DNA of 35,830 nt, from assembly GCF_030812885.1 (NCBI RefSeq), contig NZ_JAUSTO010000018.1:1-35830 (forward strand), given 5' to 3'. A model generated the notes under the pieces. The model made no database searches and had not been told where the DNA came from. It saw nothing but the letters and a program-made list of their open reading frames with translations. Each line of letters begins with the position of its first letter. Position 1 is the first letter of the stretch. The position numbers and the translations under genes were made by a program. Shown here piece by piece: positions 16,828-24,846 of this stretch. Source of the stretch: Moryella indoligenes (lineage in GTDB: Bacteria > Bacillota > Clostridia > Lachnospirales > Lachnospiraceae).

Positions 16828-18891
16828 ATGTCACATATGATTGGCGTAGACGTTGGAGGAACGTTTACAGATTTTTCTGTTTTTAATCAGGAAACAGGTG
16901 AGTTGTTCAATTACAAGGACAGTTCCACACCGGCGGATCCGTCCAGAGCAATTGTAAAGGGCGTGCGGGATTTATTAGAGATTAAGAAAGCAGCCTCGGA
17001 AGAAGTTAGTTATCTGGCACACGGTACAACTGTAGGAACCAATGCATTAATCGAGAAGAAAGGATGCCGCCTTGGCCTTATCACTACCAAAGGATTTAAG
17101 GATCTGATGGAAATTGGAACCCAGAGACGTCCATCTCTTTATAACCTTCAGGCACAGAAACCGTATCCTCTGGTTCCGTCCGGTTTAAACTGTACGGTAA
17201 CAGAGAGAATCCGTTACGATGGCAGTGTTGAGACTCCGCTGGATGAGAATGAAACAAGAGAGGTTGTTCGATATTTAAAAGCACAGGGCGTAACGGCAAT
17301 TGCGGTTTGTACTTTATTCTCATTCATTAATCCGGTTCATGAAGAAAGAATTGAAGAAATCATTCATGAAGAGTTTCCGGAGGCATATGTTACGATTTCC
17401 AGTAAACTGGCACCGGAGTTCCGTGAGTTCAGCCGTATGAGTACAACGGTTATGAATAGTTATCTGGGACCGGTTATGGAGAAATATGTAAACAATTTCC
17501 GTGATTCCATTGCAAAGCTTGGTATTCAGGTAGAGCCCTATGTAACCCAGTCCAATGGTTCCATCATTTCAATAAAAGAAACCATCGACTGCCCGATTAA
17601 GACAGCATTGTCCGGACCGAGTGCCGGTGTTATCGCAGCTGCTTATATCGGCAAACAGTGCGAAGCAGACAAGATTATTACCTTTGATATGGGTGGTACC
17701 AGCGCAGATATTTCCCTAATTGAAAATTATACACCGCAGGTATCTAATGAGCGTTATGTAGAAGGATATCCGGCCAGAATCCCGATGATTAATATTATTA
17801 CCATCGGTGCCGGTGGCGGTTCCATTGCAAAGATTGATGAAGGCGGTGCCTTAAAGGTAGGACCTAAGAGTGCGGGCGCAACACCTGGACCGGCTTGCTA
17901 TATGCGCGGCGGTGAGAATCCTTGCGTAACAGATGCCAATATTGTTCTTGGTAAGCTGAACCAGAAAAAGATTCTTGGCGGCAGAATGGATGTAGATATT
18001 GAACTGGCTAAAAACGCTGTCAAGACAAAAATCTGTGATAAATCCAATCTGGATATGAAACGAGCAGCCAGTGGTATTATCACAGTCGTAAACTCCAACA
18101 TGGTTCGTGCGATTCGAAGCGTATCCGTAGAAAAGGGATATGATGTTCGGGAATTCAGCCTGATGGCATTCGGTGGGGCCGGTCCGCTTCATGCATGTGA
18201 AGTGGCAAAAGAACTGGGAATGAAGGAAGTACTGATTCCGCTGCATCCAGGTACTCTCTGCAGCCTTGGACTTCTTCTGGCAGATACAAAATTTGACTTA
18301 TCCAGAACCAAGATCATGAATGGTGAAGCCAGCAACTTAGATGCCATCAATGAGCAGTTTGACAATATGGTAGAGCAGGGAACCGGTCTTCTGGATAAAG
18401 AAGGTGTTCCGTCAGACAGACGTTACTTTGAATTTGCTGTTGACATGCGTTATCAGCGTCAGAACTTTGAGATCAGCATTCCAGTTCCGACAGGAAAGAT
18501 GAAGGAAGAGACCTTGAAGAAAGCACTGGCTGATTTCCATGCAGAGCACAAGAGAAGCTATGGTTATTGCAAAGAAGATGCGATTGTACAGTTTGTAAGT
18601 TATCGTGTATCCGCTATCGGTGTTATCGATAAGCCAGACCTGAAAGCTGCAGAGCTTCATCCGGAGGCACCGATTCCGGCACCGATCGAGGTTCGTCAGG
18701 TTCTGTTCCAGAACAGTGATGAGTATGTTGAAACACCGGTCTACGTAAGAGATAAATTTGTTCCGGGTCAGTCGATTCCTGGTCCGTGTATCTGTGAACA
18801 GATGGATACCACGTTGGTGGTTCCGAAGGGATGGGTTATCCACGTGGATGGATATCACAACTTAAAGATTCATGATGAGGAGGCGAAGTAA
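16828..18891 (+). CDS. hyuA: Hydantoinase/oxoprolinase subunit A (HyuA)
   Basis: A 687-residue protein of the N-methylhydantoinase A / 5-oxoprolinase family. ATPase blocks: VDVGGTFTDFSVF near residue 5, AHGTTVGTNALIEKKG, ITFDMGGTSADISLI, ITIGAGGGSIAKIDE and MAFGGAGPLHACEVAKELG. With HyuB it opens a cyclic amide (hydantoin, N-methylhydantoin or 5-oxoproline) using ATP. The ring substrate cannot be told from sequence, and acetophenone carboxylase-like relatives exist. It heads a unit with hyuB and the deglycase gene, an uncommon partnership that hints at a ring-containing glycated substrate. GGAGG at 16817-16821 sets the start. Confidence 0.93.
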   Translation: MSHMIGVDVGGTFTDFSVFNQETGELFNYKDSSTPADPSRAIVKGVRDLLEIKKAASEEVSYLAHGTTVGTNALIEKKGCRLGLITTKGFKDLMEIGTQRRPSLYNLQAQKPYPLVPSGLNCTVTERIRYDGSVETPLDENETREVVRYLKAQGVTAIAVCTLFSFINPVHEERIEEIIHEEFPEAYVTISSKLAPEFREFSRMSTTVMNSYLGPVMEKYVNNFRDSIAKLGIQVEPYVTQSNGSIISIKETIDCPIKTALSGPSAGVIAAAYIGKQCEADKIITFDMGGTSADISLIENYTPQVSNERYVEGYPARIPMINIITIGAGGGSIAKIDEGGALKVGPKSAGATPGPACYMRGGENPCVTDANIVLGKLNQKKILGGRMDVDIELAKNAVKTKICDKSNLDMKRAASGIITVVNSNMVRAIRSVSVEKGYDVREFSLMAFGGAGPLHACEVAKELGMKEVLIPLHPGTLCSLGLLLADTKFDLSRTKIMNGEASNLDAINEQFDNMVEQGTGLLDKEGVPSDRRYFEFAVDMRYQRQNFEISIPVPTGKMKEETLKKALADFHAEHKRSYGYCKEDAIVQFVSYRVSAIGVIDKPDLKAAELHPEAPIPAPIEVRQVLFQNSDEYVETPVYVRDKFVPGQSIPGPCICEQMDTTLVVPKGWVIHVDGYHNLKIHDEEAK

Positions 18892-18892
18892 G

Positions 18893-20632
18893 ATGGCAAA
18901 ACAAATTGATACCGTAACAGTTGAGGTTGTCCGCAATCTTCTGATGTCCATTGCTGAGGAGACGTATGGAATCATTGTTCGCAGTGCATATTCTACTAAT
19001 ATGAAGGAACGCCGCGATGTGTGTACTGCAGTCATTGACCCGGATGGAAATAGTGTTGCCCAGGTGGAAAGTTTAGCTGCACTTTTAGGCTCGATGCTGA
19101 GTGTAGTTCCTAATATTTATGAAAAATTCGGAAAGGAAAATGTTCAGCCGGGTGATATGTATATTGCCAATGACCCGTATCATGGCGGTGGCAATCATCT
19201 GCCGGATATCGTAATCGCAGCACCGGCCTTTGTGGGAGATAAGCTGGTTGGTTGGATTGCCAATATTGCGCATCATTCAGATATCGGTGGTAAGGTACCG
19301 GGTTCTACCTCCGGAGATGCAGATAGCTTATTCCAGGAAGGTATTCGAATTCCGGTAATCCGTATCCGCCAGAATGGAAAACTGATTCCGAGTGTTATGG
19401 ATCTTCTTCTTGATAATACCAGAGTTCCACAGGAAAGAGAGGGCGACCTGACCGCACAGATGTCAGCAAACCTGATTGGTGTACAGAGAATTCAGGAAGC
19501 TTATGCCCGTTATCAGGATGATTTGATTGAGTGTATGAAAGAGCTGGTAGGCTATTCGGAGCGCCGTGTCCGTGCAGTCGTTGCAGAACTTCCGGATGGA
19601 GAATACAGCTATACCGATTATGTGGATGGTTGCGGCGACAAATATCCGGATCCGCTTCCGATTAAAGTGAAAATCAGCATTAAGGGTAATGACCTAACAA
19701 TTGATTTTACAGGAACCGCTGAGCAGATTAAAGCACCGATCAATGTGCCGTACCCTTGTACGAAAGCAGCCGTATTCTTCTCCATTAAGGCATTAATGGG
19801 AGATGATATCCCAGCCAATGAGGGAATTAACCGTGCGATTAAGATCATTGCACCGAAGGGCTGTATCGTTAATCCGACAGAACCAAGTCCGATTGGTGCA
19901 CAGATTGACTGCCAGCAGCGAATCCCGGATGCCATTTTCGGAGCATTGGCACCAATCTTCCCAGATACCGTAGTAACCGCTGGTAATGGTGCTTGTACCA
20001 CCACCATCTTAGCAGGTGAAGGTGCAATCGGCACAGACAGTGTGTTTATTTTCCACGAGGTTATTGCCGGAGGCGGCGGTGCTTCGAAGGGATTAGATGG
20101 TTTATCTGGTGTTCAGGTAAACATGACCAATACCTCTAATATGCCGATTGAGGCAACCGAGATGGAGTTCACAAAGATTCTTGCCAGAAAATATGAACTG
20201 AAGGAAGATACAGGCGGTGCCGGCCAGTTTAGAGGCGGTCTTGGTATCGAGCGTGAGTTAGAGATGATGCAGGATGATGTGGCATATACCGGATTAGGTG
20301 ATCGTCATAAATTCCATCCATGGGGATTAGATGGTGGTAAAGAAGGCGCTGCCGGTGCATTCTACCGTGTAACTCCGGATGGAACTATCACAAAAATGGG
20401 ACACAAGACAACCAGTTTTTCGTTAAAGAAGGGCGATATCATCCGGGTTGAAACTCCTGGTGCAGGCGGATATGGTGATCCGATGAAGCGTGAGCCGGAA
20501 AAGGTATTAAAGGATGTCATAGAGAAAAAGGTGTCTGTAGAGGTAGCGAAAAAAGATTATGGTGTAGTTGTTGTATCAAACGGAGTTTATTATCAGGTGG
20601 ATGAGCAGGCAACCAAAGCCCTCAGAGGGTAA
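18893..20632 (+). CDS. hyuB: Hydantoinase/oxoprolinase subunit B (HyuB)
   Basis: A 579-residue partner of HyuA. Typical blocks: VRNLLMSIAEETYGIIVRSA, DMYIANDPYHGGGNHLPD, GWIANIAHHSDIGGKVPGS, PYPCTKAAVFFSIKAL and GGAGQFRGGLGIERE, ending with VETPGAGGYGDP. The frame is open to ATG 18872, but I choose ATG 18893 because AGGAGG at 18877-18882 precedes it and this leaves one base after the hyuA stop. It is co-transcribed with hyuA. The GGGN and histidine clusters probably bind metal in the active site, as in related carboxylases and oxoprolinases. Confidence 0.93.
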   Translation: MAKQIDTVTVEVVRNLLMSIAEETYGIIVRSAYSTNMKERRDVCTAVIDPDGNSVAQVESLAALLGSMLSVVPNIYEKFGKENVQPGDMYIANDPYHGGGNHLPDIVIAAPAFVGDKLVGWIANIAHHSDIGGKVPGSTSGDADSLFQEGIRIPVIRIRQNGKLIPSVMDLLLDNTRVPQEREGDLTAQMSANLIGVQRIQEAYARYQDDLIECMKELVGYSERRVRAVVAELPDGEYSYTDYVDGCGDKYPDPLPIKVKISIKGNDLTIDFTGTAEQIKAPINVPYPCTKAAVFFSIKALMGDDIPANEGINRAIKIIAPKGCIVNPTEPSPIGAQIDCQQRIPDAIFGALAPIFPDTVVTAGNGACTTTILAGEGAIGTDSVFIFHEVIAGGGGASKGLDGLSGVQVNMTNTSNMPIEATEMEFTKILARKYELKEDTGGAGQFRGGLGIERELEMMQDDVAYTGLGDRHKFHPWGLDGGKEGAAGAFYRVTPDGTITKMGHKTTSFSLKKGDIIRVETPGAGGYGDPMKREPEKVLKDVIEKKVSVEVAKKDYGVVVVSNGVYYQVDEQATKALRG

Positions 20633-20668
20633 GATACAGCAAAACGTAAGAAAGAGAGGATTAATTCT

Positions 20669-21667
20669 ATGATTAAAGGTATGCAGGAAGTCATTGATGC
20701 GATGACAAAAGCCAAAGCAGATCTGGATAAAAATGGCGGATTAAAACAGGTTATTTTCGTGGCTTGCGGAGGATCCTTTGCATCCTCCTATCCGGCACGG
20801 TTTCTGTTAAATCAGGAGAGCTCTTTGCGTGTTCAGGGATATAACAGCAGTGAGTTCGTGAATGCAACTCCGAAGAATGTAGATAAGAATACACTTGTGA
20901 TTGGAACCTCCACCAAGGCAACGGCAGAAACAGTAGAAGCATTAAAGGTGGCAAAAGAAAAAGGTGCTGTTACGGTTGGCTTATCTGGATATGCAGATTC
21001 TCTGACAGCTCAGACGGCAGATTATTATATTACCTACTATCATGCAGACGAGTGGTACAAGGATCCGACCTTAGTTCATTATAACAGTCAGGGTACTGCG
21101 TTAAAGATTGCGTTCTGGCTCTTAAAAGAATATGACAATTATGAGGCATATGATCAGGCTCTGGAAGGATTCGAGAAGCTGGAAACAATTTACGGAAAAG
21201 CATATACAGATGTACGTGCGGAGGCAGCTAAATTTGCCATGACCTACAAAGATGATACGGTATGGAATGTAATGTCAAGTGGTGCAGCCTGGGAGGTATC
21301 CTATTCAGATGCATTCTGCTTCTTCCAGGAGATGCAGACCGTACACTGTGTTCCGATTCATTCCGGTGAATATTTCCATGGTGCTTTTGAAACCTGTGAC
21401 AAGAATCTTGCCATTCTCCTGTTCAAGAGCATTGGACGCACAAGACCGGTGGATGAGAGAGCAGAACGCTTTTTAAATCAGTTTGGTGGCCATCATTGGA
21501 TTATTGATGCAGCGACGCTAGGTTTAGGTGAACTGGATGAGAGAGTAGCGGAATACTTCAATTCGCTTTTATTCCATCCGATTTCCAAGCAGTTTATTTC
21601 AGCAATGGCAGATGTGAGAATGCATCCGATGACATATCGGCGTTATATGTGGAAATTCGATTATTAA
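20669..21667 (+). CDS. frlB: SIS-domain deglycase, FrlB-like (fructosamine-6-phosphate)
   Basis: A 332-residue protein with two SIS halves. IFVACGGSFASSYPARFLL matches the FrlB start, LVIGTSTKATAETVEALKVA is the sugar-phosphate loop, and HSGEYFHGAFE (His231, Glu234, His237) corresponds to the FrlB/FraB active-site 'ESGEFRHGP'. The C-terminus HPMTYRRYMWKFDY matches FrlB's ending. The expected reaction splits a 6-phosphofructosyl-amine into glucose 6-phosphate and the free amine or amino acid. It is the last gene of the hyuAB unit and is followed by a terminator. It could instead favour a relative such as fructose-asparagine 6-phosphate. Confidence 0.8.
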   Translation: MIKGMQEVIDAMTKAKADLDKNGGLKQVIFVACGGSFASSYPARFLLNQESSLRVQGYNSSEFVNATPKNVDKNTLVIGTSTKATAETVEALKVAKEKGAVTVGLSGYADSLTAQTADYYITYYHADEWYKDPTLVHYNSQGTALKIAFWLLKEYDNYEAYDQALEGFEKLETIYGKAYTDVRAEAAKFAMTYKDDTVWNVMSSGAAWEVSYSDAFCFFQEMQTVHCVPIHSGEYFHGAFETCDKNLAILLFKSIGRTRPVDERAERFLNQFGGHHWIIDAATLGLGELDERVAEYFNSLLFHPISKQFISAMADVRMHPMTYRRYMWKFDY

Positions 21668-21704
21668 TGATTGATGCAAAAACAAAAACATAATATGAAA
21701 GCAG

Positions 21705-21741
21705 GCCTGCAATCTTGTAGTTGTTGCAGGCTTGTCTTTTT
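21705..21741 (+). terminator. Intrinsic terminator after the deglycase gene
   Basis: GCCTGCAA (21705-21712), loop, TTGCAGGC (21724-21731), then a T-rich run TTGTCTTTTT. Confidence 0.85.
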
Positions 21742-21796
21742 GTGTTTCATTCTGAGTAAAAAAAATACAATTATTTAAGAAAAACTTAAAAAATGC

Positions 21797-21847
21797 TTGT
21801 ATTAGAACCATACAAATAGTACGATAGAGTATATAACATTATATATC
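21797..21847 (+). promoter_or_regulatory. Promoter and operator of the GntR regulator
   Basis: TTGTAT (21797-21802), 17 bases, TACGAT (21820-21825), followed at the likely start point by GTATATAAC and ATTATATATC (21829-21847). The box type matches those of the catabolic units, so the regulator probably represses itself. Confidence 0.6.
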
Positions 21848-21880
21848 ATTTGGAATGTGGGATGTAAGGCTTAATTAAAT

Positions 21881-22651
21881 ATGAAGAATAAAATGAAGGA
21901 GATGGAGAGGGAAATGGAGGCAAATACAAATCCAAACAGCATAGTTCCATTATATGCACAGATTGTGGAGAGTTTGAAACGAGATATTGAAAATGGGGTT
22001 TATAATGTAACGGAACGAATTCCGGCAGAGGCAGAGTTAGCAAAACAGTATAATGTAAGCCGGATTACGGTTCGGCGTGCAGTGGACGATCTGGTGAGCC
22101 AGGGCCTTGTGGAGAAGAAGCAAGGAAAAGGAACCTTCATTTGTCGCCAGAAATTCGCGAAGGATATAAAAAATCTCCAGAGCTTTTCAGAAATGTGCCG
22201 TCATTTGAATATGAAACCCGGAGGACAGATGCTTGAAAATAAGTTGGTTCTGGCAGATGACAAGATTCAAAAACAGTTAAATCTGGAATCAGGATCCTAT
22301 GTGGTTTATATTTCGCGCCTGCGTACAGCGGATGGTGAACCGGTGGCTATTGAGAAGAATTACTTTCCAGTAAAATATTCATTTCTTCTGGAAAAACAGT
22401 TTAATGATAATTCTCTGTTTGAGTGCCTGCAGGACGAAGCAAAGGTAAGAGTCGCTTCCTCAGAGAAGCGGATTGAATTATGCCGAGCTACGGCAGAAGA
22501 AGCAAAACTGATGAAAGTAAAGAAGGGAACGCCACTTCTGTATATTAAGAGTGTGACATATACATATGATAGAGAACCTCTGTATGCGGGAGTACAGCTT
22601 TTTAATGGGGAAACCTGTTCGTTTTATGTATGTGAGTCTATTGAACAATAA
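21881..22651 (+). CDS. GntR/HutC-family regulator with UTRA domain (FrlR-like)
   Basis: A regulator of about 245-256 residues. The N-terminal winged helix contains VPLYAQIVESLKRDIENGVY, IPAEAELAKQYNVSRITVRR and GLVEKKQGKGTFI. The UTRA effector domain follows (YVVYISRLRTADGEPVAIE, then PLLYIKSVTYTYDREPLYAG). This subfamily senses phosphorylated sugars or their conjugates; E. coli FrlR, controlling fructoselysine genes, belongs to it. Four in-frame ATGs (21881, 21893, 21902, 21914) compete; 21914 (MEANTNPNSIVPLY) gives a typical N-terminus and has GGAGAGG just upstream. It is monocistronic, with its own operator and promoter. Confidence 0.88.
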   Translation: MKNKMKEMEREMEANTNPNSIVPLYAQIVESLKRDIENGVYNVTERIPAEAELAKQYNVSRITVRRAVDDLVSQGLVEKKQGKGTFICRQKFAKDIKNLQSFSEMCRHLNMKPGGQMLENKLVLADDKIQKQLNLESGSYVVYISRLRTADGEPVAIEKNYFPVKYSFLLEKQFNDNSLFECLQDEAKVRVASSEKRIELCRATAEEAKLMKVKKGTPLLYIKSVTYTYDREPLYAGVQLFNGETCSFYVCESIEQ

Positions 22652-22972
22652 GTTTGATATATATTAATGCAGGAAAAACGATTTTTATTGCATCAAAATG
22701 GTCAATATTAAGAAATTCTTCATAATTTATTCAAAGAGTATACAAACATTTTGAAGAAGGACATGATATACTATCTGTCTTTTGGAGTTGAGATGAAAAA
22801 GTAGTGCTAAGCCATGGGTTAAAACCTATGACTTAGCACTTTTGGTATCTCCGTATTTCCGAGAAAGTAAGAGGTTAACGGGAGCCCTGTTGACTCCGAA
22901 AAATCTTTTATGAAAGAGGAACTTCGTGCAAGGTTTATATATTTTCGATCTGATATTTTTGCAACCCGGTTG
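22652..22972 (+). terminator. Intergenic stretch with two hairpins after the GntR gene
   Basis: ATGCA...TGCAT with an inner AAAAA/TTTTT pairing (22667-22693) is a weak AT-rich end. A stronger hairpin GTGCTAAG (22804-22811) / CTTAGCAC (22832-22839), with inner CAT/ATG and GGTT/AACC pairs, is flanked by A5 and T4, so it can terminate transcription from either side. From 22844 to the IS30 end I see no gene. Confidence 0.6.
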
Positions 22973-23001
22973 ATTGTAAGATGAAGTAGGACAATGAAAG
23001 A

Positions 23002-23072
23002 GAGCCAATGACGAACTCGTGGTATCATTGAAGTTACCACACCATAAAACACCAAGAGGTTCGTCATGGCTC
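23002..23072 (+). promoter_or_regulatory. Hairpin sequestering the IS30 transposase start
   Basis: GAGCCAATGACGAACTC (23002-23018) pairs, with small bulges, with GAGGTTCGTCATGGCTC (23056-23072). An inner TGGTA/TTACCA pairing extends it. The start codon 23066-23068 and its GAGG ribosome binding site lie in the 3' arm. Read-through transcripts from outside the element would fold and hide the start, a known protection strategy of insertion sequences. Confidence 0.6.
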
Positions 23073-23513
23073 AGAAAGAGTATACCACAAAAAGAAGATA
23101 TCACCACCTGACACGCGAAAAGCGGGCACAGATTGAGATCTTATTGCAGCTGAAACTTTCCAAAAGCCAGATTGCACGTGAAGTCGGCATTGCAAGGTCA
23201 ACATTATATAACGAACTCGCCAGAGGCAGTGTCAAACAGCTGGGACGAGAGCTGAAGCCATATATCCGATACTTTGGAGATACGGGACAGAGTGTTTATG
23301 AAAAACGGCGTAAGAACAGCCATACGCCAAAGAAACTCATAAAAGCCGGAGCTTTCGTGCGTTTTGCAGTAAAGCAGGTGCTGATCGAAAAGCTGTCTCC
23401 CGATACGATTTGTGGCTCAGCGAAAAGAAATGGTGATTTTCAGGAAACGGTTTGTACAAAGACGCTTTATAACTATGTTCAACAAGGTCTGTTAAAGGTG
23501 AGAAACATTGATC
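23066..23513 (+). pseudogene. IS30 transposase, N-terminal part
   Basis: Encodes the helix-turn-helix DNA-binding half: HHLTREKRAQIEILLQLKLS, IAREVGIARSTLYNELARG and KTLYNYVQQGLLKVRNIDL. From 23514 the sequence is the end of an IS3-family element, and the frame reads on for 17 foreign codons to a stop at 23566. The DDE catalytic part is on the other side of the insertion, so no full transposase can be made. Confidence 0.88.
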
Positions 23514-23895
23514 TGGTCCTATGTCAAGAAAAAGTACAAGTTAAAAATGACCTTGCTCCTATGTAATGATATTCAGCCCGCAATTTTGAGTGATTTCTCC
23601 AGTTTCTCCAGGAATTCCTCTTCATACTGATCCGGCGATAGATAATTACAGTGGCTATGAATCCTTACCGTGTTGTAGAACGTCTCTATATATTCGAATA
23701 CAAGACGGTAAGCACGCTGATAATCAAGAATCACAAAGCGATTGAGCCATTCTCTTTTGATTAGCGCATGGAAGGACTCTATGCATGCGTTATCCCAGGG
23801 ATATCCCTTTTTGGAGTAACTGTTTATGAAATCAACTGTTGCTTCCTTGAAGGCATCTGAAACGTACTGTGTTCCGCGATCATTATGAAAAACGA
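23514..23895 (-). mobile_element. 382-bp end fragment of an IS3-family element inside IS30
   Basis: As far as I can compare by eye, identical to 33579-33960 of the complete copy. It contains the terminal repeat TGGTCCTATGTCAAG and the last third of orfB in minus orientation (HNDRGTQYVSDAFKEATVDF through EKLEKSLKIAG). The orfA end and the first two catalytic residues are missing. The IS30 code resumes at 23896 with at most a few codons lost, so the IS3 copy arrived whole and was then deleted from one side, or arrived as a one-ended fragment. Confidence 0.88.
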
Positions 23896-24464
23896 AGCGG
23901 AGACGAAATAGTAAACGACACTTGCGCCATAAACGCCTGTACGGCCTGAGCATTGCGGAACGACCTGAAGTCATCAACCGACGGGAAGAATTTGGGCATC
24001 GGGAAATAGATACGGTTGTCGGAAGAAAAGACTCGAAAGCAGTACTGTTGACTCTGGATGAGCGGAGCACAAGATTTCGATATATCATAAAGATTACCGG
24101 TCGAAGTATGTCGGCGGTCGAGGAGGGTATAAAAGCTCTGCGTAAGCTATACGGCAAGGTTTTCGACAGCGTATTTCGTTCTATCACGAGTGACAACGGC
24201 AGTGAGTTTGCGTCATTGCCTCAGTTACTCCCAGGCTTACCCGTTTATTATGCACATCCATACTCTGCGTATGAGCGCGGACTGAATGAGAAGCAGAATT
24301 CATTGATTCGTCGCTTTTTACCTAAAGGCAGTTCTTTTGATCGTGTTTCTGCGGATAAAATCCTGGAAATTCAGAATTGGATTAATCGGCTGCCCCGTAA
24401 ATCGTTTGCATATGCTTCGCCGGAGGAACTCTTTTCTGCTGTCCTACTTGATTTTGCAATTTAG
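23896..24464 (+). pseudogene. IS30 transposase, C-terminal catalytic part
   Basis: The frame continues with RRRNSKRHLRHKRLYGLSIA and contains the IS30 catalytic core: GHREIDTVVGRK (first Asp), SITSDNGSEFA (second Asp) and HPYSAYERGLNEKQN (Glu). An internal ATG at 23922 could start a fragment, but it lacks the DNA-binding domain. The last codons (LLDFAI) overlap the right inverted repeat. Confidence 0.88.
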
Positions 24465-24488
24465 AAAGTTTTTGAAAAATAAAAAAAG

Positions 24489-24504
24489 CCAGCAAATATG
24501 CTGG
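24489..24504 (-). terminator. Hairpin preceded by an A-run (minus-strand terminator)
   Basis: CCAGCA, loop AATA, TGCTGG, with seven As on the left side. Read on the minus strand it is a stem followed by a T-run, so it ends transcription moving leftward towards the IS30 element. Confidence 0.5.
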
Positions 24505-24556
24505 TCCTGAGAGGTTTGATATGAAATTGCTCCCACAGAATTCTAGTGCTACATCC

Positions 24557-24709
24557 TAAAGACGGGGTCTGAAGCACAGAAGATTGTGCAGGAAATCTTG
24601 AAAGAGGACGAGCAGAAGAAAGAGAAGCTGCATGAGCAGTAAGTGCAGCAGGAAGAAGAAAATAGACAGAGCGGTTGATGATGGAATGTCCGGTGCAGTG
24701 TGGGTGTAA
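24557..24709 (+). pseudogene. Decayed mobile-element remnant with two tiny frames
   Basis: One frame reads KTGSEAQKIVQEILKEDEQK and ends at TAA 24640-24642; it looks like the charged tail of a longer mobilisation-type protein whose body is gone. A second 25-codon frame (24632-24709, KCSRKKKIDRAVDDGMSGAV) overlaps it. Neither has a proper promoter or ribosome binding site. I see nothing else from 24465 to the promoter at 24774. Confidence 0.3.
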
Positions 24710-24773
24710 TGCTCATGTTGCATCGGGCCTTTTTGTAAAAATAATTTTTAATAATGTCGATTTTCAACTGTTC

Positions 24774-24830
24774 TTAACTCAAATATTGTATATTAACTCA
24801 AAAAGAGTTATAATACAGAAAAAGAGTTAA
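24774..24830 (+). promoter_or_regulatory. Toxin-antitoxin promoter with four operator boxes
   Basis: -35 TTGTAT (24786-24791), 17 bases, perfect -10 TATAAT (24809-24814). Four 6-7 bp boxes surround it: TTAACTC (24774-24780), TTAACTC (24793-24799), GAGTTA (24805-24810) and GAGTTAA (24824-24830). The inner inverted pair lies in the spacer and touches the -10. AbiEi antitoxins are known to repress their own promoter through inverted repeats, which fits. Confidence 0.75.
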
Positions 24831-24846
24831 AATTGCAGGTGATGAC

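Larger units (their letters stand above)
22973..24460 (+). mobile_element. IS30-family insertion sequence, interrupted
   Basis: The ends are imperfect 30-bp inverted repeats: ATTGTAAGATGAAGTAGGAC (from 22973) against the minus-strand reading of 24460-24431, ATTGCAAAATCAAGTAGGAC. Both share AAGTAGGACA. The right repeat lies inside the last codons of the transposase. Without the inserted 382-bp IS3 fragment the element would be about 1.1 kb. Target duplication is not clear. Confidence 0.75.

Noticed and set aside
22796..22843. Possible CRISPR or riboswitch-like structure after the GntR gene
   Set aside because: It is a single hairpin flanked by A and T runs, without repeated units or a conserved aptamer; a bidirectional terminator is enough.
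23573..24196. 207-codon minus-strand frame
   Set aside because: Its C-terminal half is the IS3 orfB fragment and its N-terminal half is antisense IS30 sequence; it is an accidental chimera.
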